Of a DNA stretch of 19,296 nucleotides, positions 1 to 6,191 are shown piece by piece. The notes beneath the pieces are model-generated. The model saw only the letters and a program-made list of their open reading frames with translations. It made no database searches and had not been told where the DNA came from. This DNA is from Candidatus Saccharibacteria bacterium CG_4_10_14_0_2_um_filter_52_9 (GTDB lineage Bacteria; Patescibacteriota; Saccharimonadia; Saccharimonadales; UBA4665). The stretch is taken from contig PFOA01000010.1 in NCBI GenBank assembly GCA_002792275.1, forward strand, positions 1 to 19,296, read 5' to 3'. The translations under genes and the position numbers were made by a program. The first letter of the stretch is position 1. Every line of letters starts with the position of its first letter.

Positions 1-445
1 ACCTGACGAACTAGCTGACCAATACCTGGGCGAACAGCACATGATGCAGCTGGCTACGTTGGCCGGCGACCAGCCCTGGTGTTGCACGGTTTATTACGTT
101 CATGATAAAGATCGCAATCTATACTGGGCCAGCCTGCCCTCCCGCCGCCACAGCCAGGAGATAGCTCAGCATAATAAAGTGGCCTCGGCCATCGCCGTCA
201 AATTTACCAAAGGCGAAAAGGTGATTGGCATTCAGGTCAGCGGAACGGCGGAGCAACTCGAGCCGTCAGAAACTATACGGCCTGTGGCTGAGCAATACGC
301 CGAGAAGTTCGGGCGTGATGAGCAGTGGATTAATGATTTTGTAGCCGGCAGAACGGAACACCGGTTATATAAACTATCGCCTGGGTCAATCGATCTGTTT
401 GACGAGGTTAATTTTCCGAATGGCGAGCGTCAAAAGGTTCTTTAG
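1..445 (+). CDS. Pyridoxamine 5'-phosphate oxidase-fold protein (5' end outside window)
   Basis: This is probably a small FMN-binding split-barrel protein of the pyridoxamine-phosphate-oxidase-like superfamily. The frame is open from base 2; the segment before the first ATG (base 41) reads like normal family sequence (…QYLGEQH), so the true start lies upstream and the 134-residue version from 41 is N-terminally short. Typical features are the early strand 'LATLAGDQPWCCTVYYV', followed by 'LYWASLPSRRHSQEI', where an Arg-His pair often contacts the flavin phosphate in this superfamily, and a C-terminal 'LYKLSPGSIDLFD'. The exact substrate cannot be told: members include general-stress FMN proteins and F420- or heme-binding relatives. 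It ends with TAG and is followed within 40 bases by UDP-glucose dehydrogenase on the same strand, which appears to have its own promoter. Confidence 0.8.
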   Translation, partial: PDELADQYLGEQHMMQLATLAGDQPWCCTVYYVHDKDRNLYWASLPSRRHSQEIAQHNKVASAIAVKFTKGEKVIGIQVSGTAEQLEPSETIRPVAEQYAEKFGRDEQWINDFVAGRTEHRLYKLSPGSIDLFDEVNFPNGERQKVL

Positions 446-467
446 GCCGTCCCCTGTGCCAGACATG

Positions 468-473
468 TATAAT
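468..473 (+). promoter_or_regulatory. -10 box (TATAAT) for UDP-glucose dehydrogenase
   Basis: A perfect TATAAT ends 8 bases before the ATG at 482, and no Shine-Dalgarno sequence lies between. Transcription would begin at or within a base or two of the ATG, so the mRNA is probably leaderless. No convincing -35 box is seen. Confidence 0.55.
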
Positions 474-481
474 AAAGCCCT

Positions 482-1804
482 ATGAATGTGACTGTTGTAG
501 GCACGGGCTATGTAGGCCTTGTTACCGGCTGTTGCCTGGCAGAGGCCGGACATCAGGTGGTTTGCGTTGATAACAATCAGCAGAAAGTTGCCGACCTCAA
601 AAAAGGGCTGGTGCCGATTTTTGAGCCCGGGCTTGAAGAGGTCATGCAGAGCAACATCAAACAGGCTCAGTTATTTTTTACCACCGATCTGGCTGAGGGC
701 GTAAAAGATGCAGAAGCGATCTTTTTGGCTCTGCCCACGCCTCCTCAGGAAGACGGTTCAGCCGATTTGTCTGCCGTGCTGGCCGTAGCCAAACAGTTGA
801 GTGATTGCCTGCCGGCACACTACTGCGTCGTCATTGATAAGAGCACCGTGCCGGTTGGCACTGCCGGGGCGGTTCGCCAAGCAATTGCCAACAAGGCCAC
901 TACTGAATTCGACGTCGTTTCTAATCCGGAATTCCTGCGCGAAGGTTTTGCCGTTAAGGATTTCATGGAGCCGGAGCGGGTTGTGGTGGGAGTAACCAGC
1001 GATAAGGCCGAGATGGTAATGCGCAAACTGTATGCTTCTTTTGTAAATGAGGGTCGCCCGCTCTATATAACCGACCCGGCCACTGCGGAACTAACCAAGT
1101 ATGCCGCCAACACCTTTCTGGTTACCAAAATCAGCTTTATGAACGAGATCGCTCAGCTCTGCGAGCGCATGGGCGCCGACGTGGAAGTACTGCGTCAGGC
1201 CATTGGTGCCGATAGTCGAATCGGCCACAAATTCCTCTACCCCGGAATCGGCAGCGGCGGCAGTTGTTTCCCCAAAGACGTCCGCGCCCTCAAACACATG
1301 TCCCAGGAACATAATTACGACTTTAAACTAATTCAAGCCGCCATGAGCGTTAACGAAAATCAGCCCCTGGTGCTAACTGAAAAGATTAACCAGCACTTTA
1401 AAGACGACGTTAAGGGCAAGACGTTTGCCCTGTGGGGCTTGGCGTTCAAGCCCAATACAGATGACATCCGCGATGCCCCGGCTCTAGTAATTATTGAAGA
1501 GCTCTTAAAGGCCGGGGCCAGCGTTACGGCCTACGATCCCGAAGCTGGCGAGCATGTCCGCCAGCGCTATGCGGATAATCCTAAGTTGACAATTGTCAGT
1601 GATAAATACGAAGCGCTAAAAGGCGCCTCTGCGCTATTGATAGCCACCGAGTGGCAGGAATTCCGTGACAGCGACCCCCGGCAAATTGCCGACGGACTCA
1701 ACCAGCCGCTGATATTTGACGGCCGCAATATTTTCAAAACCGACGATGTGCAGGCCGCCGGCTTCACCTACTACAGCATCGGCCGCAAGCCCGTAGTACA
1801 ATGA
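482..1804 (+). CDS. ugd: UDP-glucose 6-dehydrogenase
   Basis: This enzyme oxidises UDP-glucose to UDP-glucuronate with two NAD+, supplying uronic acid for surface polysaccharide. At 440 residues it has normal family length. Residues 1-30 carry the Rossmann fingerprint GTGYVGL with the acidic VD at the end of strand 2. 'STVPVGT' (121-127) and 'NPEFLREG' (148-155) are family motifs. K206 in 'TKYAANTFL' and the catalytic Cys262 in 'GSGGSCFPKD' are both present, and the C-terminal NAD/UDP domain contains 'WGLAFKPNTDDIRDAP'. A UDP-N-acetylmannosamine dehydrogenase is less likely from the motif set, but the substrate is not proven by sequence. It has its own -10 box and no Shine-Dalgarno site. The gene stops 7 bases before tRNA-Arg(CCG) and may be co-transcribed with it. 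Confidence 0.93.
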   Translation: MNVTVVGTGYVGLVTGCCLAEAGHQVVCVDNNQQKVADLKKGLVPIFEPGLEEVMQSNIKQAQLFFTTDLAEGVKDAEAIFLALPTPPQEDGSADLSAVLAVAKQLSDCLPAHYCVVIDKSTVPVGTAGAVRQAIANKATTEFDVVSNPEFLREGFAVKDFMEPERVVVGVTSDKAEMVMRKLYASFVNEGRPLYITDPATAELTKYAANTFLVTKISFMNEIAQLCERMGADVEVLRQAIGADSRIGHKFLYPGIGSGGSCFPKDVRALKHMSQEHNYDFKLIQAAMSVNENQPLVLTEKINQHFKDDVKGKTFALWGLAFKPNTDDIRDAPALVIIEELLKAGASVTAYDPEAGEHVRQRYADNPKLTIVSDKYEALKGASALLIATEWQEFRDSDPRQIADGLNQPLIFDGRNIFKTDDVQAAGFTYYSIGRKPVVQ

Positions 1805-1811
1805 CAGCTAC

Positions 1812-1888
1812 GCGCCCGTAGCTCAGCTGGATAGAGCGTTGGTTTCCGGTACCAAAGGCCAGAGGTTCGAATCCTCTCGGGCGCACCA
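1812..1888 (+). tRNA. tRNA-Arg (anticodon CCG)
   Basis: A full cloverleaf is visible: acceptor GCGCCCG/CGGGCGC, D-stem GCTC/GAGC, anticodon stem TTGGT/ACCAA with loop TTCCGGT (anticodon CCG, reading CGG), and T-arm AGAGG-TTCGAAT-CCTCT. The terminal CCA is encoded. It lies 7 bases after the UDP-glucose dehydrogenase stop. Confidence 0.97.
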
Positions 1889-1890
1889 TG

Positions 1891-1899
1891 TGATATTAT
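1891..1899 (+). promoter_or_regulatory. Extended -10 (TGATATTAT) for the FMN riboswitch-transporter unit
   Basis: TG-N-TATTAT starts three bases after the tRNA-Arg CCA. Transcription from here would begin near 1906, just ahead of the riboswitch. Read-through from the tRNA is the alternative. Confidence 0.4.
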
Positions 1900-1914
1900 T
1901 ATTTTACTAACAAA

Positions 1915-2024
1915 TTAATTTCTGGGGTGGCGTGAAATTCGCCAATCGGACGTATAGCCGTCGACCGCTGGGTGAAATCAACGGATGACCATGTGAAACT
2001 CATGGGCCGACCGTATAGTCGGGA
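1915..2024 (+). promoter_or_regulatory. FMN riboswitch (RFN element)
   Basis: The conserved RFN blocks appear in order. They are: GGGG (1924-1927); stem-loop TGGCG-TGAAATT-CGCCA (1928-1944); an 'ATCGGACGTATAGCCG' arm (1945-1960); a second GGTGAAAT block (1971-1978); stem-loop CCATG-TGAAACT-CATGG (1989-2005); and the diagnostic GCCGAC-CGTATA-GTCGG arm (2006-2022). This matches the six-stem FMN aptamer known from riboflavin synthesis and transport genes. Binding FMN normally lowers expression of the gene behind it. The closing stem P1 is not obvious next to the last arm: TTTCT (1919-1923) could pair with AGAAA (2058-2062), which would enclose two extra hairpins. That pairing is inference. Confidence 0.9.
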
Positions 2025-2058
2025 CCTGCTTTTACAAGTGGGTACTGCGTCAGCAGTA
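2024..2058 (+). promoter_or_regulatory. Two mutually exclusive hairpins between riboswitch and start codon (expression platform)
   Basis: ACCTGCTT (2024-2031) pairs with AAGTGGGT (2036-2043) through eight pairs including G-U. TACTGC (2043-2048) pairs with GCAGTA (2053-2058) around a GTCA loop. The two share base 2043. The second ends two bases before the purine-rich ribosome-binding site AAAGGA (2061-2066; spacing 5 to ATG 2072). There is no U-tract, so control of translation is more likely than termination. Confidence 0.5.
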
Positions 2059-2071
2059 GAAAAGGAACCAA

Positions 2072-3010
2072 ATGAAATATATTAAATATGGCTCGGCCGC
2101 GGTGGTCGTGGCCGCTCTGCTATGGAGCGTTGACGGTCTGCTGCGAATTCACCTGCAGCTTAGTTTGACGGCATCGGTGATAGTGTTTTGGGAACACCTG
2201 TTCGGGGCTATTTTACTGGCGCCGATCGCACTCTATTCGTTCAAGGCCTTCAAACAACTGACACGTCGTCAGTGGCTGGCAATTACTGGGGTATCTTTCT
2301 TGTCCGGTGCCGTAGGTACGATTCTGTACACCGCCGCACTGGGGCGAACGCAGTTCATCCCGTTCTCAGTGGTGGTTTTACTCCAGCAGTTGAACCCGAT
2401 CTTTGCAATTGTAACCGCCGCCCTATTACTGCGCGAACCGCTGACCAAACGCTTTGTTGGTCTGACTGCGATAGCGCTGGTGGCGGCCTACTTCTTGTGG
2501 CTACCGGGCGGCATGGTTAACTTTTCGACCGGCGACGGCACATTTATGGGCGGCCTGATGGCACTGGGCGCCGCCGCGGCCTGGGGCACCTCCACAGCCT
2601 TTTCTAAATATGCGCTGAAAGGCACGTCAACACTTCATGTCACGGCACTGCGGTTTAGTATTACGCCGTTTTTTGCCCTGTTGTTTGTTGGTGCTTCCGG
2701 CAGTCTGCCGGTCTTGGGGTCGCTGACTTTTGACCAGTTCAAATACCTGGCGGCGATCACCTTCTCCACCGGCCTGGTAGCACTGATAATTTACTACTGG
2801 GGACTAAAGCGCGTACTGGCCTCCCGTGCCGCCGTGCTGGAACTGGCCTGGCCGGCTTCGGCGGTGGCGATTGGCTGGATTTGGCAACACAAGGGTCTGA
2901 CGCTGATCCAGGCAATTGCCGGTATTGTGCTAACCGGCACCATTTACCTCATTGCCAAGGATACCAGGACAGTTACCGATAAGACCAAAAAGACCGCTAC
3001 TTCTTCTTGA
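2072..3010 (+). CDS. EamA/DMT-family transporter, probable riboflavin importer
   Basis: This is a 312-residue membrane protein with about ten hydrophobic helices arranged as two EamA repeats (roughly 8-145 and 160-295) and a short lysine-rich cytoplasmic tail. The DMT superfamily exports or imports many small molecules, so sequence alone would not fix the substrate. The FMN riboswitch directly in front is the deciding context: EamA-type riboflavin transporters such as RibN are known under FMN control, and no riboflavin synthesis gene is seen here. Import of riboflavin or FMN is therefore the best inference. The start at 2072 is supported by an AAAGGA site five bases upstream, one of the few clear ribosome-binding sites in the window. 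The stop TGA overlaps a small opposing frame (2997-3086). Confidence 0.85.
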   Translation: MKYIKYGSAAVVVAALLWSVDGLLRIHLQLSLTASVIVFWEHLFGAILLAPIALYSFKAFKQLTRRQWLAITGVSFLSGAVGTILYTAALGRTQFIPFSVVVLLQQLNPIFAIVTAALLLREPLTKRFVGLTAIALVAAYFLWLPGGMVNFSTGDGTFMGGLMALGAAAAWGTSTAFSKYALKGTSTLHVTALRFSITPFFALLFVGASGSLPVLGSLTFDQFKYLAAITFSTGLVALIIYYWGLKRVLASRAAVLELAWPASAVAIGWIWQHKGLTLIQAIAGIVLTGTIYLIAKDTRTVTDKTKKTATSS

Positions 3011-3086
3011 GTTTGGGCGGTGGTTTGGGTAAGGCAGTATGTTCTGCCATATCGTGAAGATTCTGGAGCATTTGTTCGAGTGTCAC
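2997..3086 (-). CDS. Possible 29-residue peptide or gene remnant
   Basis: A GTG-started frame reads 'VTLEQMLQNLHDMAEHT' and then a 'PPPKLKKK' tail, ending in TAG. Its composition is protein-like (amphipathic helix, then a Pro/Lys tail), but there is no ribosome-binding site, and an in-frame TAA directly precedes the GTG. It overlaps the last codons of the transporter gene. It could be the remnant 3' end of a lost gene. The rest of the 3087-3181 gap shows nothing convincing. Confidence 0.2.
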   Translation of the reverse strand: MTLEQMLQNLHDMAEHTALPKPPPKLKKK

Positions 3087-3181
3087 TTAGATGAATTGTC
3101 CTTTTTGTTTTACAATATTGGACACCAAGAGCATAAGCTTCAGGATCGGCAAGGTCTGTAAGATTTTTTACACTCTATCTG

Positions 3182-3715
3182 TTAGGCATCGGGGGGCGGT
3201 AACAGCTTAGCACCACCGTTGTACCGGGCATGGAGTAGAGCTTGCTGCATGGTTTTGATTACCATTTCGACCTGTTGATAGCTCATGCCAATCCGGGCAA
3301 CAGGTGCCGACTGGGTGCCGTTGACTGTCTGATTAAAGTTGAGGGTTACGCCAGCCGGGTTAACCACTACGTCAAGCTCATCGCTATAAATGGTGCGCAT
3401 ATCCACCGCCAGCAAAAGCACGGCCTGTTTGCCGCCAGTACCGGCATCGTTGATACGGATTTCGTGCGGCATGTCGCTGTCGTACTCTGCCAGTTCCCAC
3501 ATCTGCACTGCCTCGCGGTCTTTAACTCCGAAATGGCTGATAAGCAATAGCAAGATGTCTTCGGCGGGTCGTTCCAGGCCGACTTCTATACGCTCCAGCT
3601 GTTCTTGATCGATCTCTACCGCACCAGAAACCTCAGCCAGACTTTGGCGTGATTGCTCGCGGACGTACCTTAGATGATCGCCTAGGCTGTTATATGGTTT
3701 TTCCCTCTCATTCAT
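3182..3715 (-). CDS. XRE-family HTH protein with C-terminal DUF3467-like domain
   Basis: The N-terminal ~75 residues form a Cro/C1-type helix-turn-helix ('HLRYVREQSRQSLAEVSGAV…DQEQLERIEVGLERPAEDIL'). The rest (about 85-165) looks like a DUF3467-type segment, with 'VVVNPAGVTLNFNQ' followed by 'PVARIGMSYQQVEMVIKTM'. It is a probable DNA-binding regulator; its target is unknown. The frame is open to an ATG at 3722-3724, but a TATTAT -10 (3723-3728) with a TTGCAC -35 (3747-3752, 18-base spacing) overlaps that codon. The ATG at 3713-3715, seven bases downstream of the -10, is therefore preferred as a leaderless start. The gene is divergent from murB across about 60 bases, so regulation of murB is possible but untested. 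Confidence 0.75.
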   Translation of the reverse strand: MNEREKPYNSLGDHLRYVREQSRQSLAEVSGAVEIDQEQLERIEVGLERPAEDILLLLISHFGVKDREAVQMWELAEYDSDMPHEIRINDAGTGGKQAVLLLAVDMRTIYSDELDVVVNPAGVTLNFNQTVNGTQSAPVARIGMSYQQVEMVIKTMQQALLHARYNGGAKLLPPPDA

Positions 3716-3722
3716 ACCCTCC

Positions 3723-3752
3723 ATAATAATCCCATGCCGCAGCTGAGTGCAA
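3723..3752 (-). promoter_or_regulatory. Promoter of the HTH gene (TTGCAC, 18 bp, TATTAT)
   Basis: On the minus strand TTGCAC (3747-3752) and TATTAT (3723-3728) are separated by 18 bases. The -10 covers the first ATG of the frame, which argues for initiation at the second ATG (3715). Confidence 0.45.
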
Positions 3753-3765
3753 GCGTAAGCACCTG

Positions 3766-3771
3766 TATAAT
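3766..3771 (+). promoter_or_regulatory. -10 box (TATAAT) for murB
   Basis: A perfect TATAAT lies six bases before the murB ATG at 3778. The intervening AGGGGT is too close to act as a ribosome-binding site if transcription starts at the ATG. This fits a leaderless mRNA. Confidence 0.5.
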
Positions 3772-3777
3772 AGGGGT

Positions 3778-4800
3778 ATGAACATCTCTGAGCATGTCAG
3801 CCTGGCAGCCTATTCCACGATGGGGCTGGGTGGAGTAGCCGACTACCTTACAGAAGTGACTAGCCGCCAAGAAGTGTCTGAGGCGGTCGCTTGGGCACAC
3901 GACAAACAGGTTCCGATGATTATGATTGGTGGCGGCAGTAATATTATCTGGGGTGATGCCGGCTTTAGCGGCCTGGTGGTTATTAATAAGATTCCCGGCT
4001 ATGAAGAGATTGATGATAATGACCGGGTTTCCCTGAAAATAGGTGCCGGCGAGCGCTGGGACAACGTGGTTGAGCGCAGTGTAAAAGCCGGCTTGACCGG
4101 CATAGAAGCCCTGAGCCTGATCCCCGGCACAGCCGGCGGCACACCAATCCAAAATGTTGGCGCTTACGGCCAAGAGATTTCTCAAACCTTGGTTTTGGTT
4201 GAAGCTTTTGACCGCCAAGCCGGTGATTTTGTAACCCTGGCCGCTACGGACTGCGGCTTCGATTACCGCACCAGCCGCTTTAAAACAACCGACCGCGGGC
4301 GTTTTTACATTACCAGCCTGACTCTCAGCTTGTCCAAAGGCAATCCCGAACCACCGTTTTACGGAGCTGTAGAAGCCTATTCTAAGGAGCACGGCGTCAC
4401 TGAATATACGTCGGCAACATTACGCGGCGCCGTGATTGCTATCCGCACCGCCAAACTGCCCGACCCGGCCGTAGTTCACAATACGGGCTCGTTTTTCGCT
4501 AACCCGATTGTCGAGGCCTCCCAGTTCCAGGATTTATCGGCACAACAGAACGATCTGCCAAACTGGCCCACCAAGGACGAAAAATTCAAACTATCAGCCG
4601 CTTGGCTCATCGAGCAAGCCGGCTTCAAAGATTACCACGATAAAGAAACCGGAATGGCCACCTGGCCGCGCCAGTCGTTAGTACTTATCAATGAACATGC
4701 TAAGTCCACTGCCGACTTGCTGACGTTTAAGAAGAAGATTGTTGACGCCGTTCAGGCCAAGTTCGACATCACCCTCCAGCAAGAGCCAGAACTGCTTTAA
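3778..4800 (+). CDS. murB: UDP-N-acetylmuramate dehydrogenase (UDP-N-acetylenolpyruvoylglucosamine reductase)
   Basis: This is the second committed step of peptidoglycan synthesis: an FAD enzyme that reduces enolpyruvyl-UDP-GlcNAc to UDP-MurNAc with NADPH. At 340 residues it matches the family. The FAD domain has 'IGGGSNII' (50-57) and 'SLIPGTAGGTPIQNVGAYG' (113-131). 'DYRTSRFK' (162-169) holds the conserved Tyr and Arg, 'NTGSFFANP' (235-243) holds the catalytic Ser238, and the C-terminal 'EPE' (336-338) carries the catalytic glutamate. The 'YRTSRFK' element plus the extended C-terminal domain resembles type I (E. coli-like) MurB. It converges on glyA, with 11 bases between the stop codons. 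The enzyme that makes its substrate, MurA, is encoded 1.4 kb downstream. Confidence 0.95.
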   Translation: MNISEHVSLAAYSTMGLGGVADYLTEVTSRQEVSEAVAWAHDKQVPMIMIGGGSNIIWGDAGFSGLVVINKIPGYEEIDDNDRVSLKIGAGERWDNVVERSVKAGLTGIEALSLIPGTAGGTPIQNVGAYGQEISQTLVLVEAFDRQAGDFVTLAATDCGFDYRTSRFKTTDRGRFYITSLTLSLSKGNPEPPFYGAVEAYSKEHGVTEYTSATLRGAVIAIRTAKLPDPAVVHNTGSFFANPIVEASQFQDLSAQQNDLPNWPTKDEKFKLSAAWLIEQAGFKDYHDKETGMATWPRQSLVLINEHAKSTADLLTFKKKIVDAVQAKFDITLQQEPELL

Positions 4801-4811
4801 ATACTGCGGCG

Positions 4812-6089
4812 TTACTGGTCGCTGGGGAGCGGGTATTGGAGGGCGAACTTTTTGACTTCTTCGTGGAGGGCTTTGAGTTTGGCTTCATCTTCGCGGTTGT
4901 CGATGGCTTGTTTCATCCAGGCGGCAATTGTCGGCATGTCTTTCTCTTTGAGGCCGCGAGTGGTGAGAGCCGGTGTGCCCAGGCGGATGCCGCTTGGCTT
5001 AAAGGGCGGCAACGTGTCATCGGGTACGGAGTTCTTGTTGAGGGTTAGGCCGATTTTATCCAGGGCTTCTTCTACAACTTTGCCGTCCAGGCCAAAGCTC
5101 TTGTGGACGTCGGCCAGGATCAGGTGATTGCTGGTGCCGCCAGTGACCAGCGAGAAGCCCTCTTTGATCATGGCGTCGGCCAGCGCACTGGCATTAAGGA
5201 CGATCTGCTTGGTGTAGGTCTTGAATTCGGGTTTGAGGGCTTCGCCGAAGGCTACGGCCTTGGCGGCGATAATGTGCTCGTGCGGACCGCCTTGGGTGCC
5301 GGGGAAGATGGCGCGATCGATCAGAGTCGGGATGTTTTCCAGTGTCTTCTCCGGAGCCCTCAGCGGCGTACTGACGGTGCCACGGCTCAGGATCAGGCCG
5401 CCGCGCGGACCGCGCAGGGTTTTATGCGTGGTGGTGGTAATGACATGAAAGCCGTAATCGAACGGGTTCTTGGCAACGCCGCCGACTATCAGTCCGGCAA
5501 TGTGCGCCATGTCGGCCATCAGTAGGGCACCGACTTCGTTGCCGATTTCGGCGAATTTAGCGTAGTCCAGCTCTCGCGGATAGGCACTAAATCCGGCCAG
5601 CACCAGCTTGGGTTTGTGCTTTAGAGCCAGACGGCGTAGTTCCTCGTAATCGATCTCGCCGGTAGACGGGTCTTTCATTTTGTAAGGGATAAAGTTGTAC
5701 AAATGAGCTGAGCGGGTCATGGGATTACCATGCGTTAGGTGGCCGCCGTGGCTCAGATCCATAGCCAGCACGTTGTCGCCCGGTTCCAGCCAGGCATAGT
5801 AAACGGCTTCGTTGGCCGGGGCGCCGCTGTGGGGTTGGACGTTGGCATGGTCGGCCTTAAAGAGTTGCTTGGCACGGTCGATAGCCAGTTGTTCCAGTGG
5901 GTCGGTGTTGTCCTGACCGCCGTAGTAGCGCTTGCCGGGGTAGCCTTCGGAGTACTTGTTGGTGAAGATACTACCCATGGCGTCCATGACGTCACGGCTG
6001 ACATAGTTCTCGGACGGTATGAGTTCCAGACCTTCGCGTTCGCGTTTTTCTTCAGCGGCGATTAAAGTAGCCACAACATCATCAGCCAT
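4812..6089 (-). CDS. glyA: Serine hydroxymethyltransferase
   Basis: This PLP enzyme interconverts serine and glycine while charging tetrahydrofolate with a one-carbon unit. The 425-residue protein is of normal length. 'PSENYVSRDVMDAMGS' near residue 25, 'NVQPHSGAPANEAVY' (83-97), Asp193 in 'MADMAHIAGL' (binds the PLP ring nitrogen) and the PLP lysine K223 in 'TTTTHKTLRGPRGG' are all present. The frame is open two codons further, to an ATG at 6095. However, GGGGAG (6096-6101) sits directly against that ATG and six bases from the ATG at 6089, so 6089 is chosen. The gene is divergent from the HTH-murA gene and convergent with murB. Confidence 0.96.
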   Translation of the reverse strand: MADDVVATLIAAEEKREREGLELIPSENYVSRDVMDAMGSIFTNKYSEGYPGKRYYGGQDNTDPLEQLAIDRAKQLFKADHANVQPHSGAPANEAVYYAWLEPGDNVLAMDLSHGGHLTHGNPMTRSAHLYNFIPYKMKDPSTGEIDYEELRRLALKHKPKLVLAGFSAYPRELDYAKFAEIGNEVGALLMADMAHIAGLIVGGVAKNPFDYGFHVITTTTHKTLRGPRGGLILSRGTVSTPLRAPEKTLENIPTLIDRAIFPGTQGGPHEHIIAAKAVAFGEALKPEFKTYTKQIVLNASALADAMIKEGFSLVTGGTSNHLILADVHKSFGLDGKVVEEALDKIGLTLNKNSVPDDTLPPFKPSGIRLGTPALTTRGLKEKDMPTIAAWMKQAIDNREDEAKLKALHEEVKKFALQYPLPSDQ

Positions 6090-6117
6090 GCACATCTCCC
6101 CTCTTATGTTACAACTA

Positions 6118-6126
6118 ATTATAACA
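6118..6126 (-). promoter_or_regulatory. Extended -10 (TGTTATAAT) for glyA
   Basis: On the minus strand TGT-TATAAT gives a predicted start near 6111 and a short leader that contains the GGGGAG ribosome-binding site. No good -35 is seen, as is common with extended -10 promoters. Confidence 0.5.
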
Positions 6127-6182
6127 GATTACCTGGCAACTATAATCCGGCTAATATTATTGCAACTAAATATCACGGATGG

Positions 6183-6188
6183 TATTAT
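6183..6188 (+). promoter_or_regulatory. Candidate -10 (TATTAT) for HTH-murA
   Basis: TATTAT ends three bases before the first ATG (6192) and nine bases before an in-frame second ATG (6198). If it is used, translation would start leaderless at 6198. TATAAT at 6141-6146 is an alternative that would give a leader of about 40 bases. Confidence 0.3.
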
Positions 6189-6191
6189 CTT

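Noticed and set aside
3712..4392. 226-residue minus-strand frame opposite murB
   Set aside because: It is a mirror of a strongly supported murB gene with all catalytic motifs and has no family character of its own.
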